DNA of 64,000 bases from Bacillus sp. MRMR6 (GTDB lineage: Bacteria > Bacillota > Bacilli > Bacillales > Cytobacillaceae): NCBI RefSeq assembly GCF_001940785.1, contig NZ_MSLS01000009.1, forward strand, positions 1 to 64,000, written 5' to 3'. The notes beneath the pieces were generated by a model. It saw only the letters and a program-made list of their open reading frames with translations, did no database searches and was not told where the DNA came from. A program made the translations under genes and the position numbers. Of this stretch, positions 16,203-27,600 are shown piece after piece (within the stretch, counting starts at the first letter, position 1; the number at the start of each line of letters is the position of its first letter).

Positions 16203-17441
16203 TTGGCAAGATTGTCTTTACGGCGAAATATGTCGTATATGTTAGCAGGAAATGTAATGTATGCCTTGTCACAGTGGGGGATCATCATGGTGCTCGCTAA
16301 GTTAGGTTCTCCTGCAATGGTCGGAGGCTTTACACTAGGTCTAGCCGTTACCGCACCCATCATCCTAATATTTGACCTTCAGTTACGGTCTGTTTTAGCA
16401 ACAGACACAAAGAATGAATACTCGTTTCAACACTATTTAACTTTGAAAGGCATCATGAGTTTAATAGCCGTATGCTTTCTAGGAATAGTTATTCTAATTG
16501 GCGGGTACCATGGACCAACCGCTCTTGTCATTTTCCTCATAGGAATTGCCAAAGTAATAGAATCGATCATCGAGCTGCATTATGGTTTGTTTCAAAAACA
16601 TGAACGAATGGACATGATTGCAAAATCGCTCATAATAAGAGGTAGTCTCTCTTTAGTCATCCTAGCAGCTCTATTGGCAGTGACGAACAGTCTTTTACTG
16701 GCCGTAATAGGCTATACTTTAACCTGGATCGTGTTATTAATCTTCCTCGAACTAAAAAAAGCAAAGCAATTCATTGAGACTCGTAAAGTTGCTAGCATCG
16801 ATTATACTATAGTAAAAAAACTGTTTCTAACTAGCTTTCCACTTGGGATTGTCATGATGATGATCTCTTTATATACGAATATTCCCCGCTACGCTATTGA
16901 ACAGATCAGCGGAACAGAAGCACTTGGATTTTTTTCTGCAATCTTTTATATCATAACGGCAGGTAATCTTGTGATTAATGCAATCGGGCAAAGCATCAGT
17001 CCGCGATTGGCCTCTCATTATAGCAAACAGGAATACCCAATGTTTACTAAGCTATTATCAAAATTTGTTTTAGCAGGCTTCGCTTATGGACTTGTGGGGA
17101 TTTTGCTGACACTCTTAATTGGTAAACAGGTTCTCGGCGTCATTTATACTCAGGAATATATGCAATACCACTCGCTTTTTGTTTTACTAATGATTGCAGG
17201 GACGTTCATGTATGCAGGCTCATTTTTGGGGTTTGCCCTGACAGCTATGCGTAAGTTTTCAATTCAACCCTATTTATCTGCTATTTGGGTCCTGGCAACG
17301 ATTGTTCTCAGTATTATGATCATCCCTGCCTACGGATTAACCGGTGCAGCCATCGTTACCATTATTACTACTGCCATTCAACAGCTTACACTTTTCTTTG
17401 CAGTGATAGGGTACCTTTCCAAGGAAAAGAAAACTTTTTAA
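16203..17441 (+). CDS. Polysaccharide flippase (Wzx/MOP family)
   Basis: This 412-residue protein is hydrophobic throughout with about 12-14 membrane spans, typical of Wzx-type flippases. The likely start is TTG 16203 behind GGGGG. Features are MSYMLAGNVMYALSQWG at the N-terminus and YTNIPRYAIEQISGTEALGF in the middle, a family hallmark. It moves the undecaprenyl-linked repeat unit to the outer face. The following glycosyltransferase gene begins 26 bases later. A long gap upstream (15948-16202) could hold its own promoter. Confidence 0.88.
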   Translation: MARLSLRRNMSYMLAGNVMYALSQWGIIMVLAKLGSPAMVGGFTLGLAVTAPIILIFDLQLRSVLATDTKNEYSFQHYLTLKGIMSLIAVCFLGIVILIGGYHGPTALVIFLIGIAKVIESIIELHYGLFQKHERMDMIAKSLIIRGSLSLVILAALLAVTNSLLLAVIGYTLTWIVLLIFLELKKAKQFIETRKVASIDYTIVKKLFLTSFPLGIVMMMISLYTNIPRYAIEQISGTEALGFFSAIFYIITAGNLVINAIGQSISPRLASHYSKQEYPMFTKLLSKFVLAGFAYGLVGILLTLLIGKQVLGVIYTQEYMQYHSLFVLLMIAGTFMYAGSFLGFALTAMRKFSIQPYLSAIWVLATIVLSIMIIPAYGLTGAAIVTIITTAIQQLTLFFAVIGYLSKEKKTF

Positions 17442-17467
17442 GACCTCGAACTAACGGAGTGATACGA

Positions 17468-18553
17468 ATGACTAATCGGGTTCTTCATGTTTTTAGAGCC
17501 ATGAATGTCGGCGGTGCTGAAACGATGATTATGAATGTGTACAGAGCCATGGACCGACAGACAATTCAATTCGACTTTTTGGTCGACAAAGGAGAGTCAG
17601 GCTTTTACGATCAAGAGATACTAGATTTAGGTGGGAGAATCTTTCAGCTTCCCTCCCCAAGAATGAGTAAGATCCTTTCCTACCGAAAGGAACTACTTAT
17701 GCTTCTAAAAAACAATCAGTTTTCGGCAATCCATAGTCATCCACACTCTTTTAGCGGGATCATTTTGGAGGCAGCAGAGAAGGCGAAGATTCCTGTCCGG
17801 ATTGCCCACAGTCATACGACTTCGGATGGAAGAAAGGCCACTCTCGTTCGTCAATTCTATCAATCCTTCATGAAGAGATTGATTCACAAAAACGCCACCC
17901 ATTTGTTTAGCTGTTCATTAGCCGCAGGAGAATCCCTGTTTGGTAGAGACGCAGAAACGATTGTGCTAGCAAACAGCATTAATCTGCGAGACTATGAGAG
18001 GATTTCAGTGCATCCTAAATCCGATACCATGGTGATAGGCCATGTTGGGCGCTTTGACAGCGTTAAGAACCATCCATTTTTCCTTGAAGTCTTCTCTCAC
18101 CTTCGGAAAAAATATCCACAGGCCTCAGCTGTACTCGTTGGTGATGGTCCAGAGAAAACCAATATACAGGCATGGCTAGCTAACAATAACCTCCAAGATT
18201 CAGTAAAACTGCTTGGAATACGTTCTGATGTCCCTACGATCATAAGCCAGTTTGACCTTTTTCTTTTCCCCTCCATCTATGAGGGTCTAGGGAATGTCGT
18301 AATTGAAGCACAAGCAGCAGGTGTACCGTGCCTAGTTTCGGATGCCGTTCCTAAGGAGATCAATTTAGCTATGAATCTAGTTAACTTTAAAAGCCTACAA
18401 GACAGTGCAGAGTCTTGGGCAGAGGAAGCCGAGAAAATCATCAATAAAAACCCAAGGCCTAGCTGGGATGAGCGGAAGTTGAAGCTTAAAAGGTTCGGTT
18501 ATGACGTCGCCGATAACGTAAAGTATTTAGAAAATGTTTATCGTGGCTATTAA
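17468..18553 (+). CDS. Glycosyltransferase family 4 (EpsF-like)
   Basis: The 361-residue protein starts at ATG 17468 behind CGGAGTGA. It opens VLHVFRAMNVGGAETMIMNV, typical of EpsF-type glycosyltransferases, and has GHVGRFDSVKNH at the donor domain and YEGLGNVVIEAQAAGVPCLV for the EX7E motif. It would add a sugar during assembly of the exopolysaccharide repeat. It sits between flippase and polymerase genes. Confidence 0.9.
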   Translation: MTNRVLHVFRAMNVGGAETMIMNVYRAMDRQTIQFDFLVDKGESGFYDQEILDLGGRIFQLPSPRMSKILSYRKELLMLLKNNQFSAIHSHPHSFSGIILEAAEKAKIPVRIAHSHTTSDGRKATLVRQFYQSFMKRLIHKNATHLFSCSLAAGESLFGRDAETIVLANSINLRDYERISVHPKSDTMVIGHVGRFDSVKNHPFFLEVFSHLRKKYPQASAVLVGDGPEKTNIQAWLANNNLQDSVKLLGIRSDVPTIISQFDLFLFPSIYEGLGNVVIEAQAAGVPCLVSDAVPKEINLAMNLVNFKSLQDSAESWAEEAEKIINKNPRPSWDERKLKLKRFGYDVADNVKYLENVYRGY

Positions 18554-18554
18554 T

Positions 18555-19781
18555 ATGAAGAAAATTACCTTACTACTCTTTACGATGATTTTTCTATCTG
18601 CATCAATCGTCCTGATGGGAAGTCAGTATCGTCCGCTAACACCCGAACTGATTATGACTAGATATATGTTGATTTCCATTGGTTTTTCGATTCTAATCTT
18701 TATTTATTTTATAAATGGAGGAATCAAAAAGGTCCGATTTTCTTCCTTCCTAGCCTTCTATATCTTTATTCTCTGGAGTTTATTTAGCCTATCGGTACTA
18801 GTCTCAGAAACCTTAAATAATGAATTTCCCATCCAGGGACTGTTCTTTTTATTAATTGTTCCGTTTATCTATTTTATCGTCATGCCCTTTGTTACAAAAA
18901 AAGGCGGATTTGTCATTCACTATGCACTATTTGCCTCAAACTTCCTTTATATTTTGCTATCGTACGTTCTAAGACCTGTTGACTCCCTTCCATATATGGG
19001 AATTACGGCTAATCCAAATGGGTTTGGACAAATCGCAGCAATCGCTTGTATCTCTGGATTTATTATTCTGATTACCATTCCCAAGCAAAAAAGATGGACA
19101 AAGCTTCTCCTCATTGCAGCACTCTTACTTTCGCTTGGAAGTGTCATTCTATCCTCTAGCCGAACATCCTTTGTCGTAGTAGCATTTATTATTTTCATTA
19201 TCACTGTTTATTTCCTAGTAGCACGCGGGAACTTTAAGCCCTTGCTCTCTCTGGTTACCTTAGGCGTTATTGCCTGGCTCTCTCCCCTCAGGGAGGTATT
19301 TCTCGCTGGATTGGTAGACAAATTCGCTGAGTATTATCAGAACGGCAATATTCTAAACGGAAGAACAGGTACTTGGGGAATTGTCATGAGGGATGCCCGT
19401 TTATTTGGGAACGGCGAGGACTATTTTGATCATTTTTTTGAAGGTGCCCATAACAGCATTATCAATATACTAGGTGTTTATGGAATCATTCCTGCACTAT
19501 TGTTAACAACTTTTCTAGTGGCGTTAATGGTGCAAGCATTTCTATTTGCTTTTCGAAACAAGAAGGATACCTTAGCGGTTTTCCCCTTTGTCATCATTGT
19601 AACTTTTACACTCTTTAGTATGACAGAAGCGATGTTTGGGCTCATCGGAAATGGAATTACCGTAGCCTTTTACCTTGTAACTGGTTATATCCTCTTTTAT
19701 GGATGTAGGGCAGAACCAAAAGCAAAAGTCAAAGCACCTGTGGTCCTACAACCGCATATAAAAAATACGACCTTGAACTAG
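18555..19781 (+). CDS. O-antigen polymerase/ligase-like membrane protein (Wzy)
   Basis: About 408 residues start at ATG 18555, one base after the preceding stop; an in-frame ATG at 18534 is equally possible, and neither has a clear ribosome site. It has about ten or more membrane spans and the Wzy_C-type segment LSLGSVILSSSRTSFVVVAF, with a large outer loop (about 250-300) containing NGRTGTWGIVMRDARLFGNG. It polymerises repeat units outside the membrane. It is the last gene of the operon; its stop lies in the terminator at 19760-19793. Confidence 0.85.
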   Translation: MKKITLLLFTMIFLSASIVLMGSQYRPLTPELIMTRYMLISIGFSILIFIYFINGGIKKVRFSSFLAFYIFILWSLFSLSVLVSETLNNEFPIQGLFFLLIVPFIYFIVMPFVTKKGGFVIHYALFASNFLYILLSYVLRPVDSLPYMGITANPNGFGQIAAIACISGFIILITIPKQKRWTKLLLIAALLLSLGSVILSSSRTSFVVVAFIIFIITVYFLVARGNFKPLLSLVTLGVIAWLSPLREVFLAGLVDKFAEYYQNGNILNGRTGTWGIVMRDARLFGNGEDYFDHFFEGAHNSIINILGVYGIIPALLLTTFLVALMVQAFLFAFRNKKDTLAVFPFVIIVTFTLFSMTEAMFGLIGNGITVAFYLVTGYILFYGCRAEPKAKVKAPVVLQPHIKNTTLN

Positions 19782-19793
19782 GTCGTATTTTTT
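19760..19793. terminator. Bidirectional terminator of the exopolysaccharide operon
   Basis: AAAAAATACGACCT (19760-19773) pairs with AGGTCGTATTTTTT (19780-19793) around a six-base loop. It also serves the leftward nuclease gene ending at 19801. Confidence 0.93.
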
Positions 19794-19800
19794 GTATGAT

Positions 19801-22800
19801 TTAGCTAGCAGGCCAAATTAGGTCTGCCCATTCTGGATGATCGATAAATGGATTACGATTGCCTTGGATGCTCTGAATCACATTGTTTCGATTCATTTCA
19901 AATGCATCAACAGGATCTAGCTTACTCCATTGAAGAAGAACAGATAATTTACCATGAAAAGGCGTTGGATATGTGTTAACTTTATCTGCTAATTCGAGGT
20001 CAAGTTCTCCATTACCTTCGTAACGAACAGCCATGTACATAAGCATTCTTGCAACATCACCTTTTACACGGGTAGGCGGTTCCCAAGAATCGCTGTCATA
20101 TCTGCATTCTGTACATTCGCTATGAAAATTACCGCCATTATCAAAGTCCAAATGTCCGCGAGAGCTATTAACAGAAGCATCTGTTGGTCTTAAATGGTGG
20201 ATATCTGTCCCCGGACCTACGACTGTCCCGAAATTACCATGAGACTTTGCCCAAACATGCTCACGATTCCAATCGTTCGCACCGCCGCCAAAAGTTGATT
20301 TTGCTTGAGAACGGCCTGTATATAATAGAATGACGTTATTTGGGTTATTTGGGTCTTCATCCGTTTGTTTTAATGCGTCAGTTACTTGAGAGTAGGTTAA
20401 CCTCGTTTGCACCTTAATAATATTGTGCAAAGAAGCCTTTAAATCAGCTCCTGTTTTGCCAGCTGCTGCTTGGTAGTAAGCTTCTACATCAGACGCTGGT
20501 GCGGCAGTAACCGTTAAAACAAATGAGGCACTTACGGTTTTCTTGCCGTCAGTAGCTGTAACAGTAACCGTTGTAGTGCCTTCAGCTGTTGTTGGAATCG
20601 TCAACGTTGTACCCTGAAAATTTCCAACTGTTGCTGTGTAGGTTAAAACATCCCCATCTGGGTCAGAAAAATGGTTGTTTAAATTAAGGGATACAGGTGT
20701 GCCTACAGATACTAAAACATTTTCTAAAGCCTTTGACACTACTGGTGCCTGATTTACTGGTGTTGGAACAAAGGGAGCGGGTAAAACCTCTCCTCCAACA
20801 TTCGTAAATTTGATTTTAGATGTATCCACGCCATCTTTAATCGTCCATTTCTGAACGTTTTCAATGCCTCTAATTTGGCTGATATTTGCATTTTCAATGA
20901 TTACTTCTTTAACCTCTACACCGGTTAGATCAATGATCGTACCTGGTGAAGTCGGGCTAAGAATAATGGTTGCGTTCTTTAAGCCTTCGCCAGTAAGCTT
21001 CGCATAAGAACTTTTTACCAAAATTCCTTCTGTAAACACAGACATAGCACTCACCGTAAGATCAGCAGCTGCATTATTGATAGTAAGCTTCTTCGTTTTA
21101 AAATTATTTAAGTTGTACACCTTCGTATCAGCTGGCGGAGTAACTGGTGGTAACACCTCTACAGTTGATTTTAAAGATGTTTGAATGATGACTGGATCAT
21201 GGTCACTTGCACGGCCATGTACTTCCATAAAGCCAGAGTTAATATTTAAGATATCGACTGATGTGTTAGCCGCCATGTTGTTCGTAACTAAAACATGGTC
21301 TAACACCTGCGCATTGCCTTGGTAAGAGTAATTATAACGCTCAGCAGCAGGAACACGGTCGATCATATTAACCATTTCATTACCTTTAGCAATTGTTAAA
21401 GTTTGAGTAAACTCAAAATCATTAAAGTCGCCTAGTAAAACCACATTAGCGTCTGCATCTTTTGATTTTATATCTTTAACAAAGTTATTTACAATCCCAG
21501 CAATCTTATGTCGCTGAATTTCACTACTTAAAACCGGCGGCTGGTTTTGTCCCATCAACGGATGGTCTCCGCCTTTTGAATTGAAGTGGTTTGCCACTAC
21601 AATAACCGTTTCACCTTGGAAATCAAATTGTGCTGCAAGCGGCTTACGGCTTGAATTAAACGCAGAGTTTGTTGGGTCAATACGCCCTGGGTTTACTGTT
21701 AACTTGCCATTTTCAAAGCCAACCGATTCTGTAGCTGTACCTTTTGGTGCTCCTGTTGTTAACGACACACGGTCTTTATTGTAAAGGAAAGCAACACGGA
21801 TATTTGCTCCAGGTGCACCGCCATCTCTGTTATTAACAGGAGCGATTTCTGTGTAGGCATAAGTAGGGCCGCCAAGAGCGATTACTTTATCAATAATCTT
21901 TTGTGCACTTTGTGCACCCTCAACGACACCGTTATCTGTTTCTCCGTTGTTATCCTGTACTTCGTTTAATCCGATGATATCTGGATTCTTCATCTTCGTT
22001 ACAATTGCATCAGCAATTTTTGTAACTTTTGCATCCGGTGTAACAGTTGAGAAGTTTTCAACATTATACGTTGCAATCGTTAACTTGTCTGCAGCAGGAA
22101 CAATACTTGTTGGTTCACGAAGAATCGGCGTTTCCGTTAATGGTGGAAGAGTCGATTGTTGCGCCATAAGCTTAAAGTTGCTGTACCCGTAGTTGATAAC
22201 ACCTGTGATGGAACCAGTGTAGTAGTCACCCATTTTTGCACGGTAGTCTTTATTGGCTGTACCGCCATTTCGAACATCGACACCGATACGATCTGGGTTA
22301 TAGTCATTTTCTGAAATACGTAAGCCGCCTGGAGTTACATTTGTTTCATAATCTCCTGGAACAACCCAGACTAGTGCGTCTTTTTGAAGGGCAATAACCT
22401 TTGGATTGTCAACTTTTACATACATTCCTTCAATGCTTTCCCAGAAGTCAATTGCATCTTCCTCTGGATCAAATGTACCAAACTGGTCGTTATCGATGAC
22501 TTCTGAAGGTGCAATCCGGTCAACACCAAGTGTGATAGGTGCTGGTAGCGGTGCTTTACCGTTCTTTGAAATCGTTGATGCTTCTATTTGCGTAATCGTT
22601 AAATCAGTAGATGTTTTCTCAGCATAGCCCTCGCCATAGTATTCAGTTACTTTACCTGAGACTTTAACGAGGTCACCCACTGCTACACCATGGCTTGATT
22701 TAAAAACTAAAATACCATCAGAGGTACGATCATCATCGTCACCCTCTAGATCTTGGATGAAGAAACGGCTTGTACCATCAACATAGGTTACAACGCCTTC

Positions 22801-24537
22801 AACATCGGCTACGTTCTGACCGCTTAGGATTGATGTATGTGTTGCACCTTGAATATCGTAGATACGAATAGCTCCGTCCTGGATGATATAGGAGAAGGCT
22901 GCAACTGGACTATTTTTCATTTCTGCTTTAACCGCCAACGCTTTAACCGTAACAGCATTGTTAATGACGATTGGCTGTGTATACATTGGACTGGCGGTAG
23001 TCGGTTCACTGCCATCAAGCGTGTAGTGAATCGTTGCACCCTCTGTACCAGTTGATAATGTTACTTCAGTGCCTGTTTTCACCATTCCAGCACCTGGAGT
23101 TGCGATCACATTTTGAACAATACTTGAATCAAAAATGATGTCTCCAATATTTCGTGGGATTAGCTGGTATACACCGTTAAATGCGCTAAGAACACCAGCT
23201 ACTTCTTCATAAGTAACTCCAGAAGTTAGCATGGTTGAACTTGGTGGACGGATTTGGAAGCTTGTACCAGCAGCATCAGTTGCTGTATAGTTTCCACCAG
23301 AGAATCCACCGACTGAAACATTTCTAACTTTTACGAGCATGCCTTCTTTATTCTCTTGCAGTTGGGCAGCTGTTACCAGTTCGGCAGCAGGAACTGCTTC
23401 CGTACCTAAAATGACGATGTTTTCATGATTTGCTTCAATTTCAAGTAAGGTCGAATATTCAACTAATTTACCTGACACCTGAATCTTATGTCCTGGTTGA
23501 ATGGTTGAACTATCAGTTGGTGTGTAAGCCACGAGGCCTGCGGTTGCATCTTGGAAGTAAATCGCTCTTCCTAATACGGCTGTAACAACACCGCTAGTCT
23601 GAACATTTGATTGAAGTGCCATTGCTCTCACTTCAGCAATTGTTTTTTCTTTTAATACTGTGTAAGCAAAAGTGGAGACATCACTGTTGTCTAAGCCTGC
23701 TTTTACAGCAATTGCTTTGATTGAAGTGTCTGTTTGAATGACGATTGGAGTTGTATATTCTGTGCCTGCTGTTGTAGGTTCAGTACCATTCGTTGTGTAG
23801 TAAATTTTTGCATTCTCTGTTGCAGTTGTTAATGTTACCGCTGTTCCAGCTGCTACAGCACCTGCTGCAGGTGAAGCTGTTACATTAGCAACCTTTGTTT
23901 CTACGGGAGTTGATGCACCATCCATGGTGTGGGAGCCAAGGTAAGTAAAGGTATCGATTGGATGTCCATCCCACTCTGTTGCTGGGTCAAAGGCATCAGA
24001 AACGTTTGTATCACCTGTTGTAATTGAACTTTTACGAACTAAGGTTTGATCTAATGTTTTAACAGTTGTACCCCATTGTGTCCCTGGATCTGTTCCAACT
24101 ACACCAATGGAGTCAATGACTTCTGTCCCTTTCTTTAAAACTAGAGCATCGTCCCCATTAAAGTTAGTCACACTGTGAGTTAGGTTTGACTTGGCCAGAA
24201 GGGCTGCTCCAGCAGAGCTATTAACAATTACGAACGTTTTTCCATTCTCGAGAATAGAATTGGTCACTGTAGAAAAATCTAATTTATTTGTTGTTGTGCT
24301 AGCCCCATTGGTATACAATTCAACAACATAATTTTTTAAATCTACACTTTTGCCTGAACCATTATAAATCTCAATTGCCTTGTTATTACTAGTACCCTCG
24401 ACATATTCTGAGAAGATTAAATCGTTGGCAGTTGTAGCTGCGATTGCAGTGTTAACAGAAATGCTTGGTAAGACTAAACTAATCACCATTATGAAAGTAA
24501 GGAATATGTTTAAAAGCTTTTTCCTGCTTTTCGTCAA
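19801..24537 (-). CDS. Giant secreted nuclease with two catalytic domains (EEP and endonuclease I)
   Basis: This 1578-residue protein starts at TTG 24537 behind AGGTGGTG. Order: signal peptide (cut near AIAAT, residue 35); lamin-tail domain (about 36-205, LIFSEYVEGTSNNKAIEIYN); chitobiase-C-like module; OB-like domain; second chitobiase-C-like module; second OB-like domain; endonuclease/exonuclease/phosphatase domain (about 817-1115: IATYNVENF, NEVQDN, LGDFNDFE, SDHDPVI); a beta region; a cadherin-like module (about 1265-1350); and a C-terminal endonuclease I domain (about 1353-1578, NREHVWAKSHG, DIHHLRP). Both nuclease domains look intact. No LPXTG or SLH anchor is seen, so it is probably released. 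It is next to the 5'-nucleotidase gene. Confidence 0.9.
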   Translation of the reverse strand: MTKSRKKLLNIFLTFIMVISLVLPSISVNTAIAATTANDLIFSEYVEGTSNNKAIEIYNGSGKSVDLKNYVVELYTNGASTTTNKLDFSTVTNSILENGKTFVIVNSSAGAALLAKSNLTHSVTNFNGDDALVLKKGTEVIDSIGVVGTDPGTQWGTTVKTLDQTLVRKSSITTGDTNVSDAFDPATEWDGHPIDTFTYLGSHTMDGASTPVETKVANVTASPAAGAVAAGTAVTLTTATENAKIYYTTNGTEPTTAGTEYTTPIVIQTDTSIKAIAVKAGLDNSDVSTFAYTVLKEKTIAEVRAMALQSNVQTSGVVTAVLGRAIYFQDATAGLVAYTPTDSSTIQPGHKIQVSGKLVEYSTLLEIEANHENIVILGTEAVPAAELVTAAQLQENKEGMLVKVRNVSVGGFSGGNYTATDAAGTSFQIRPPSSTMLTSGVTYEEVAGVLSAFNGVYQLIPRNIGDIIFDSSIVQNVIATPGAGMVKTGTEVTLSTGTEGATIHYTLDGSEPTTASPMYTQPIVINNAVTVKALAVKAEMKNSPVAAFSYIIQDGAIRIYDIQGATHTSILSGQNVADVEGVVTYVDGTSRFFIQDLEGDDDDRTSDGILVFKSSHGVAVGDLVKVSGKVTEYYGEGYAEKTSTDLTITQIEASTISKNGKAPLPAPITLGVDRIAPSEVIDNDQFGTFDPEEDAIDFWESIEGMYVKVDNPKVIALQKDALVWVVPGDYETNVTPGGLRISENDYNPDRIGVDVRNGGTANKDYRAKMGDYYTGSITGVINYGYSNFKLMAQQSTLPPLTETPILREPTSIVPAADKLTIATYNVENFSTVTPDAKVTKIADAIVTKMKNPDIIGLNEVQDNNGETDNGVVEGAQSAQKIIDKVIALGGPTYAYTEIAPVNNRDGGAPGANIRVAFLYNKDRVSLTTGAPKGTATESVGFENGKLTVNPGRIDPTNSAFNSSRKPLAAQFDFQGETVIVVANHFNSKGGDHPLMGQNQPPVLSSEIQRHKIAGIVNNFVKDIKSKDADANVVLLGDFNDFEFTQTLTIAKGNEMVNMIDRVPAAERYNYSYQGNAQVLDHVLVTNNMAANTSVDILNINSGFMEVHGRASDHDPVIIQTSLKSTVEVLPPVTPPADTKVYNLNNFKTKKLTINNAAADLTVSAMSVFTEGILVKSSYAKLTGEGLKNATIILSPTSPGTIIDLTGVEVKEVIIENANISQIRGIENVQKWTIKDGVDTSKIKFTNVGGEVLPAPFVPTPVNQAPVVSKALENVLVSVGTPVSLNLNNHFSDPDGDVLTYTATVGNFQGTTLTIPTTAEGTTTVTVTATDGKKTVSASFVLTVTAAPASDVEAYYQAAAGKTGADLKASLHNIIKVQTRLTYSQVTDALKQTDEDPNNPNNVILLYTGRSQAKSTFGGGANDWNREHVWAKSHGNFGTVVGPGTDIHHLRPTDASVNSSRGHLDFDNGGNFHSECTECRYDSDSWEPPTRVKGDVARMLMYMAVRYEGNGELDLELADKVNTYPTPFHGKLSVLLQWSKLDPVDAFEMNRNNVIQSIQGNRNPFIDHPEWADLIWPAS

Positions 24538-24630
24538 TTACTCGCACCACCTGTTGGGTTATTTCGATATTCAATCGATAGATGCAAATTCTTCTGACTT
24601 ACAGCCAGAAGAATTTGCACAGAATATTAA
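24538..24630 (-). other. Gap between the two giant genes, with hairpin
   Basis: GCAAATTCTTCTG (24584-24596) pairs perfectly with CAGAAGAATTTGC (24606-24618). Read leftward no U tract follows, so it is a weak terminator at best, or a processing or attenuating element between two genes of one transcript. Confidence 0.5.
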
Positions 24631-27600
24631 TTATTCAAAGATTGTTTCGCCTTCAACGGTTACGTTGTTAAGCTCTACTCCGTTATAACCTTTTAAAATA
24701 AGGTCACCTTTTACAATTGCGTGTTCTAACTTAGTAGCACCCGTTACATCTACAATAACGCTTCCTGAATATACTTTAGGGCTGTCAACTGTTCCGCTGA
24801 AAGCTTCAGCTGAAACGGTTTGTGGAGCTACGTTTACAATACGTCCTTCAACGCTAGGATTAACGGTTTTGTTAGGCTGTGCTGCAATATAGTCATTGAA
24901 CATTTCCCAATCAACGAATCCTGGCTCACTTACACGGCCTTCAGCGTAAGCTTTTGCGAACACTGTGTATCCATCTCCACCTTTAGCAGTAAAGATGTTA
25001 GTTGCCACAGAATAGTTTTTAGTTAAATCTAGTTCTGTGTAATTTCCATCTTGACCTTTTACTAGCATCGTTTGAACTTTTTGTCCCGCTGGCTTTGTGC
25101 TGTCATAGGTAAACTTCATACCAGCAACCTGCAGGAACGCACCGTTTGCTGTAGCAGGAGCTACTGAAACACTGTGCTCAAGAGCTGCTTTGATTTCAGA
25201 CCCCTTTAAGTTCATGATTGCTAGAGTGTTTCCAAAAGGCAACACAGTTAAGACATTCGCTAATGTAATATTCCCAGAAGGAAGAGTTACACGAATTCCG
25301 CCGCCGTTTTGTAGGGCAATCACGGTGTCAGGATTAATTGTTTTTGCTTTTGCAAGCATGCCGTCAGTAATGAAGTTACCAAGGTTGGTTTCACCTGTAC
25401 GTGCTGCTGGATTTCCACCTACTAATGGAACCGCTGCAGTACCAACAACCATTGCTTTCTTTTCATCGACTGCTGGCTTATATTTTGTATCAAGAATTTG
25501 CTTTGCTTCTGCATCTTCTGCGAAAGTAGCAATATCAAGAAGCTTTCCAATTGTCTTCTCAACTAGGACTTTACCTGATGCGTCAAATGTAACATCTAAA
25601 GTTCCAAGGAACTTGTTGTATTCATTTGCTTGAACGATCACAGTTGGCTCTTCGCCAGCTGTTACAATTACTGGGGCATCAAGCTTCACATGTGTATGAC
25701 CACCAACGATTACGTCGATGCCATCTACTGCTTCCGCTAGGGCTAAATCATTATCCCATGCAATTGAATCATCTAAACCGAGATGTGTTAAAGCAACGAT
25801 TTTGTTAACGCCTTGTGCTTCTAAGGCATCAACCGCTTTTTGAGCTTCTGCAATATAATCTTCGAATACTACACCTGCTCCAGGGCTAGAAATAGTTGGA
25901 GTTTCAGCTGTTGTTAATCCGAAGATACCGATTTTCTCGCCATTTACAACTTTAATCATACCGTTGTAAATTTGGCCATCTTCAGCGTTAGCTGAAATTG
26001 AATCATTATAACGAGATTGTAAATTTGCATCATTTGCAAAGTTTACATTCGCACTTAGGAATGGGAATTTTGCATCTTTCACAAAATTCGCTAATACACC
26101 AGTTCCCATATCAAATTCATGGTTACCGAAAGTCATGGCATCATAGCCTGCAAGATTCATAAACTCTAAATCTGCTAAACCTTGGTACTCATTGAAATAC
26201 AATGTACCCGTTAATACGTCACCAGCATCTAGTAATAATGCATCTGGCTTTTGTGCACGCACTGATTTGATTGCTGTCATTTTTCTAGCAACTTGATCAA
26301 GGTTTGCGTGTGTATCATTTGTATGCATTAAGCTTAGAGCATATGTTGCTTCGCCTTCTGTAATACGTCCTTCTACTTGTGGATTAACTGTTTTGTTAGG
26401 CTGAGCCGCAATAAAGTCATTGAACATTTCCCAATCGACGAATCCTGGCTCACTAACGCGGCCTTCTGCGTATGCCTTCGCAAACACTGAGTAGCCGTCT
26501 CCACCTTTCGCGGTAAAGATATTTGTTGCAACATTGTAATTTTTAGCAGGGTCTAGTTTCGTGAAAGTTCCATCTTGACCTTTTACAAGGATCGTATGAA
26601 CCTTCCCACCCACTGGTTTCTTGCTGTCATACGTAAACTTCATTCCAGCAACCTGTAGGAACGCACCATTAGCCGTTGCAGGAGCTACAGATACACTGTG
26701 TTCAAGAGCAGCCTTAATTTCTGAACCTTTTAGATCCATAATCGCTAATGTGTTTCCGAAAGGAAGTACAGTTAAAACGTTAGCTAAAGTAATATTACCT
26801 GCAGGCAGACTTACACGAATTCCGCCGCCATTTTGTAAGGCAATTACCGTGTTAGGATTGATTGTTTTTGCTTTTGCAAGCATACCGTCAGTAATGAAGT
26901 TACCAAGGTTTGTTTCACCTGTACGAGCTGCTGGGTTTCCACCTACTAATGGAACTGCTGCTGTACCCACAACCATAGCTTTCTTTACATCCACTGCTGG
27001 CTTGTATTTTGTATCAAGGATTTGCTTTGCAGCTGCATCCTCTGCAAATGTAGTTATATCAAGAAGCTTACCCTTTGTTTCTTCTAGAACAACCTTACCT
27101 GCTGCATCAAACGTTACATCTAAAGTTCCTAAGAACTTGTTGTATTCGTTTGCTTGAACGATAACTGTTGGCTCTTCACCAGCTGTTACAATGACTGGAG
27201 CATCTAACTTCACATGTGTATGACCGCCAACGATTACGTCGATACCATCTACAGCTTCTGCTAATGCTAAGTCATTATCCCAAGCAAGGGAATCATCTAA
27301 ACCAAGGTGAGTAAGAGCAATAATTTTGTTTACGCCTTGTGCTTTAAAGGCATCAACAGATTTTTGTGCTTCTGCGATATAATCTTCAAATACTACACCT
27401 GCTCCAGGACTTGAGATCGTTGGAGTTTCAGCTGTTGTTAATCCAAAGATACCGATTTTCTCACCATCTACCACTTTGATCATACCGTTATAAATTTGAC
27501 CGCCTACCGCATTGTCTGTAATAGAGTCATTATAACGAGATTGTAAGTTAGCATCGTTTGAAAAATTTACGTTTGCACTTAAGAAAGGGAAAGATGCATC

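Noticed and set aside
24584-24618. Strong intrinsic terminator between the giant genes
   Set aside because: The stem is perfect but no U tract follows in the transcribed direction; kept only as a hairpin of unknown role.
26621-27157. Long rightward open frames inside the giant nucleotidase gene (also 25190-25633)
   Set aside because: They are antisense shadows of the duplicated modules with no ribosome sites; the minus-strand protein has clear domains.
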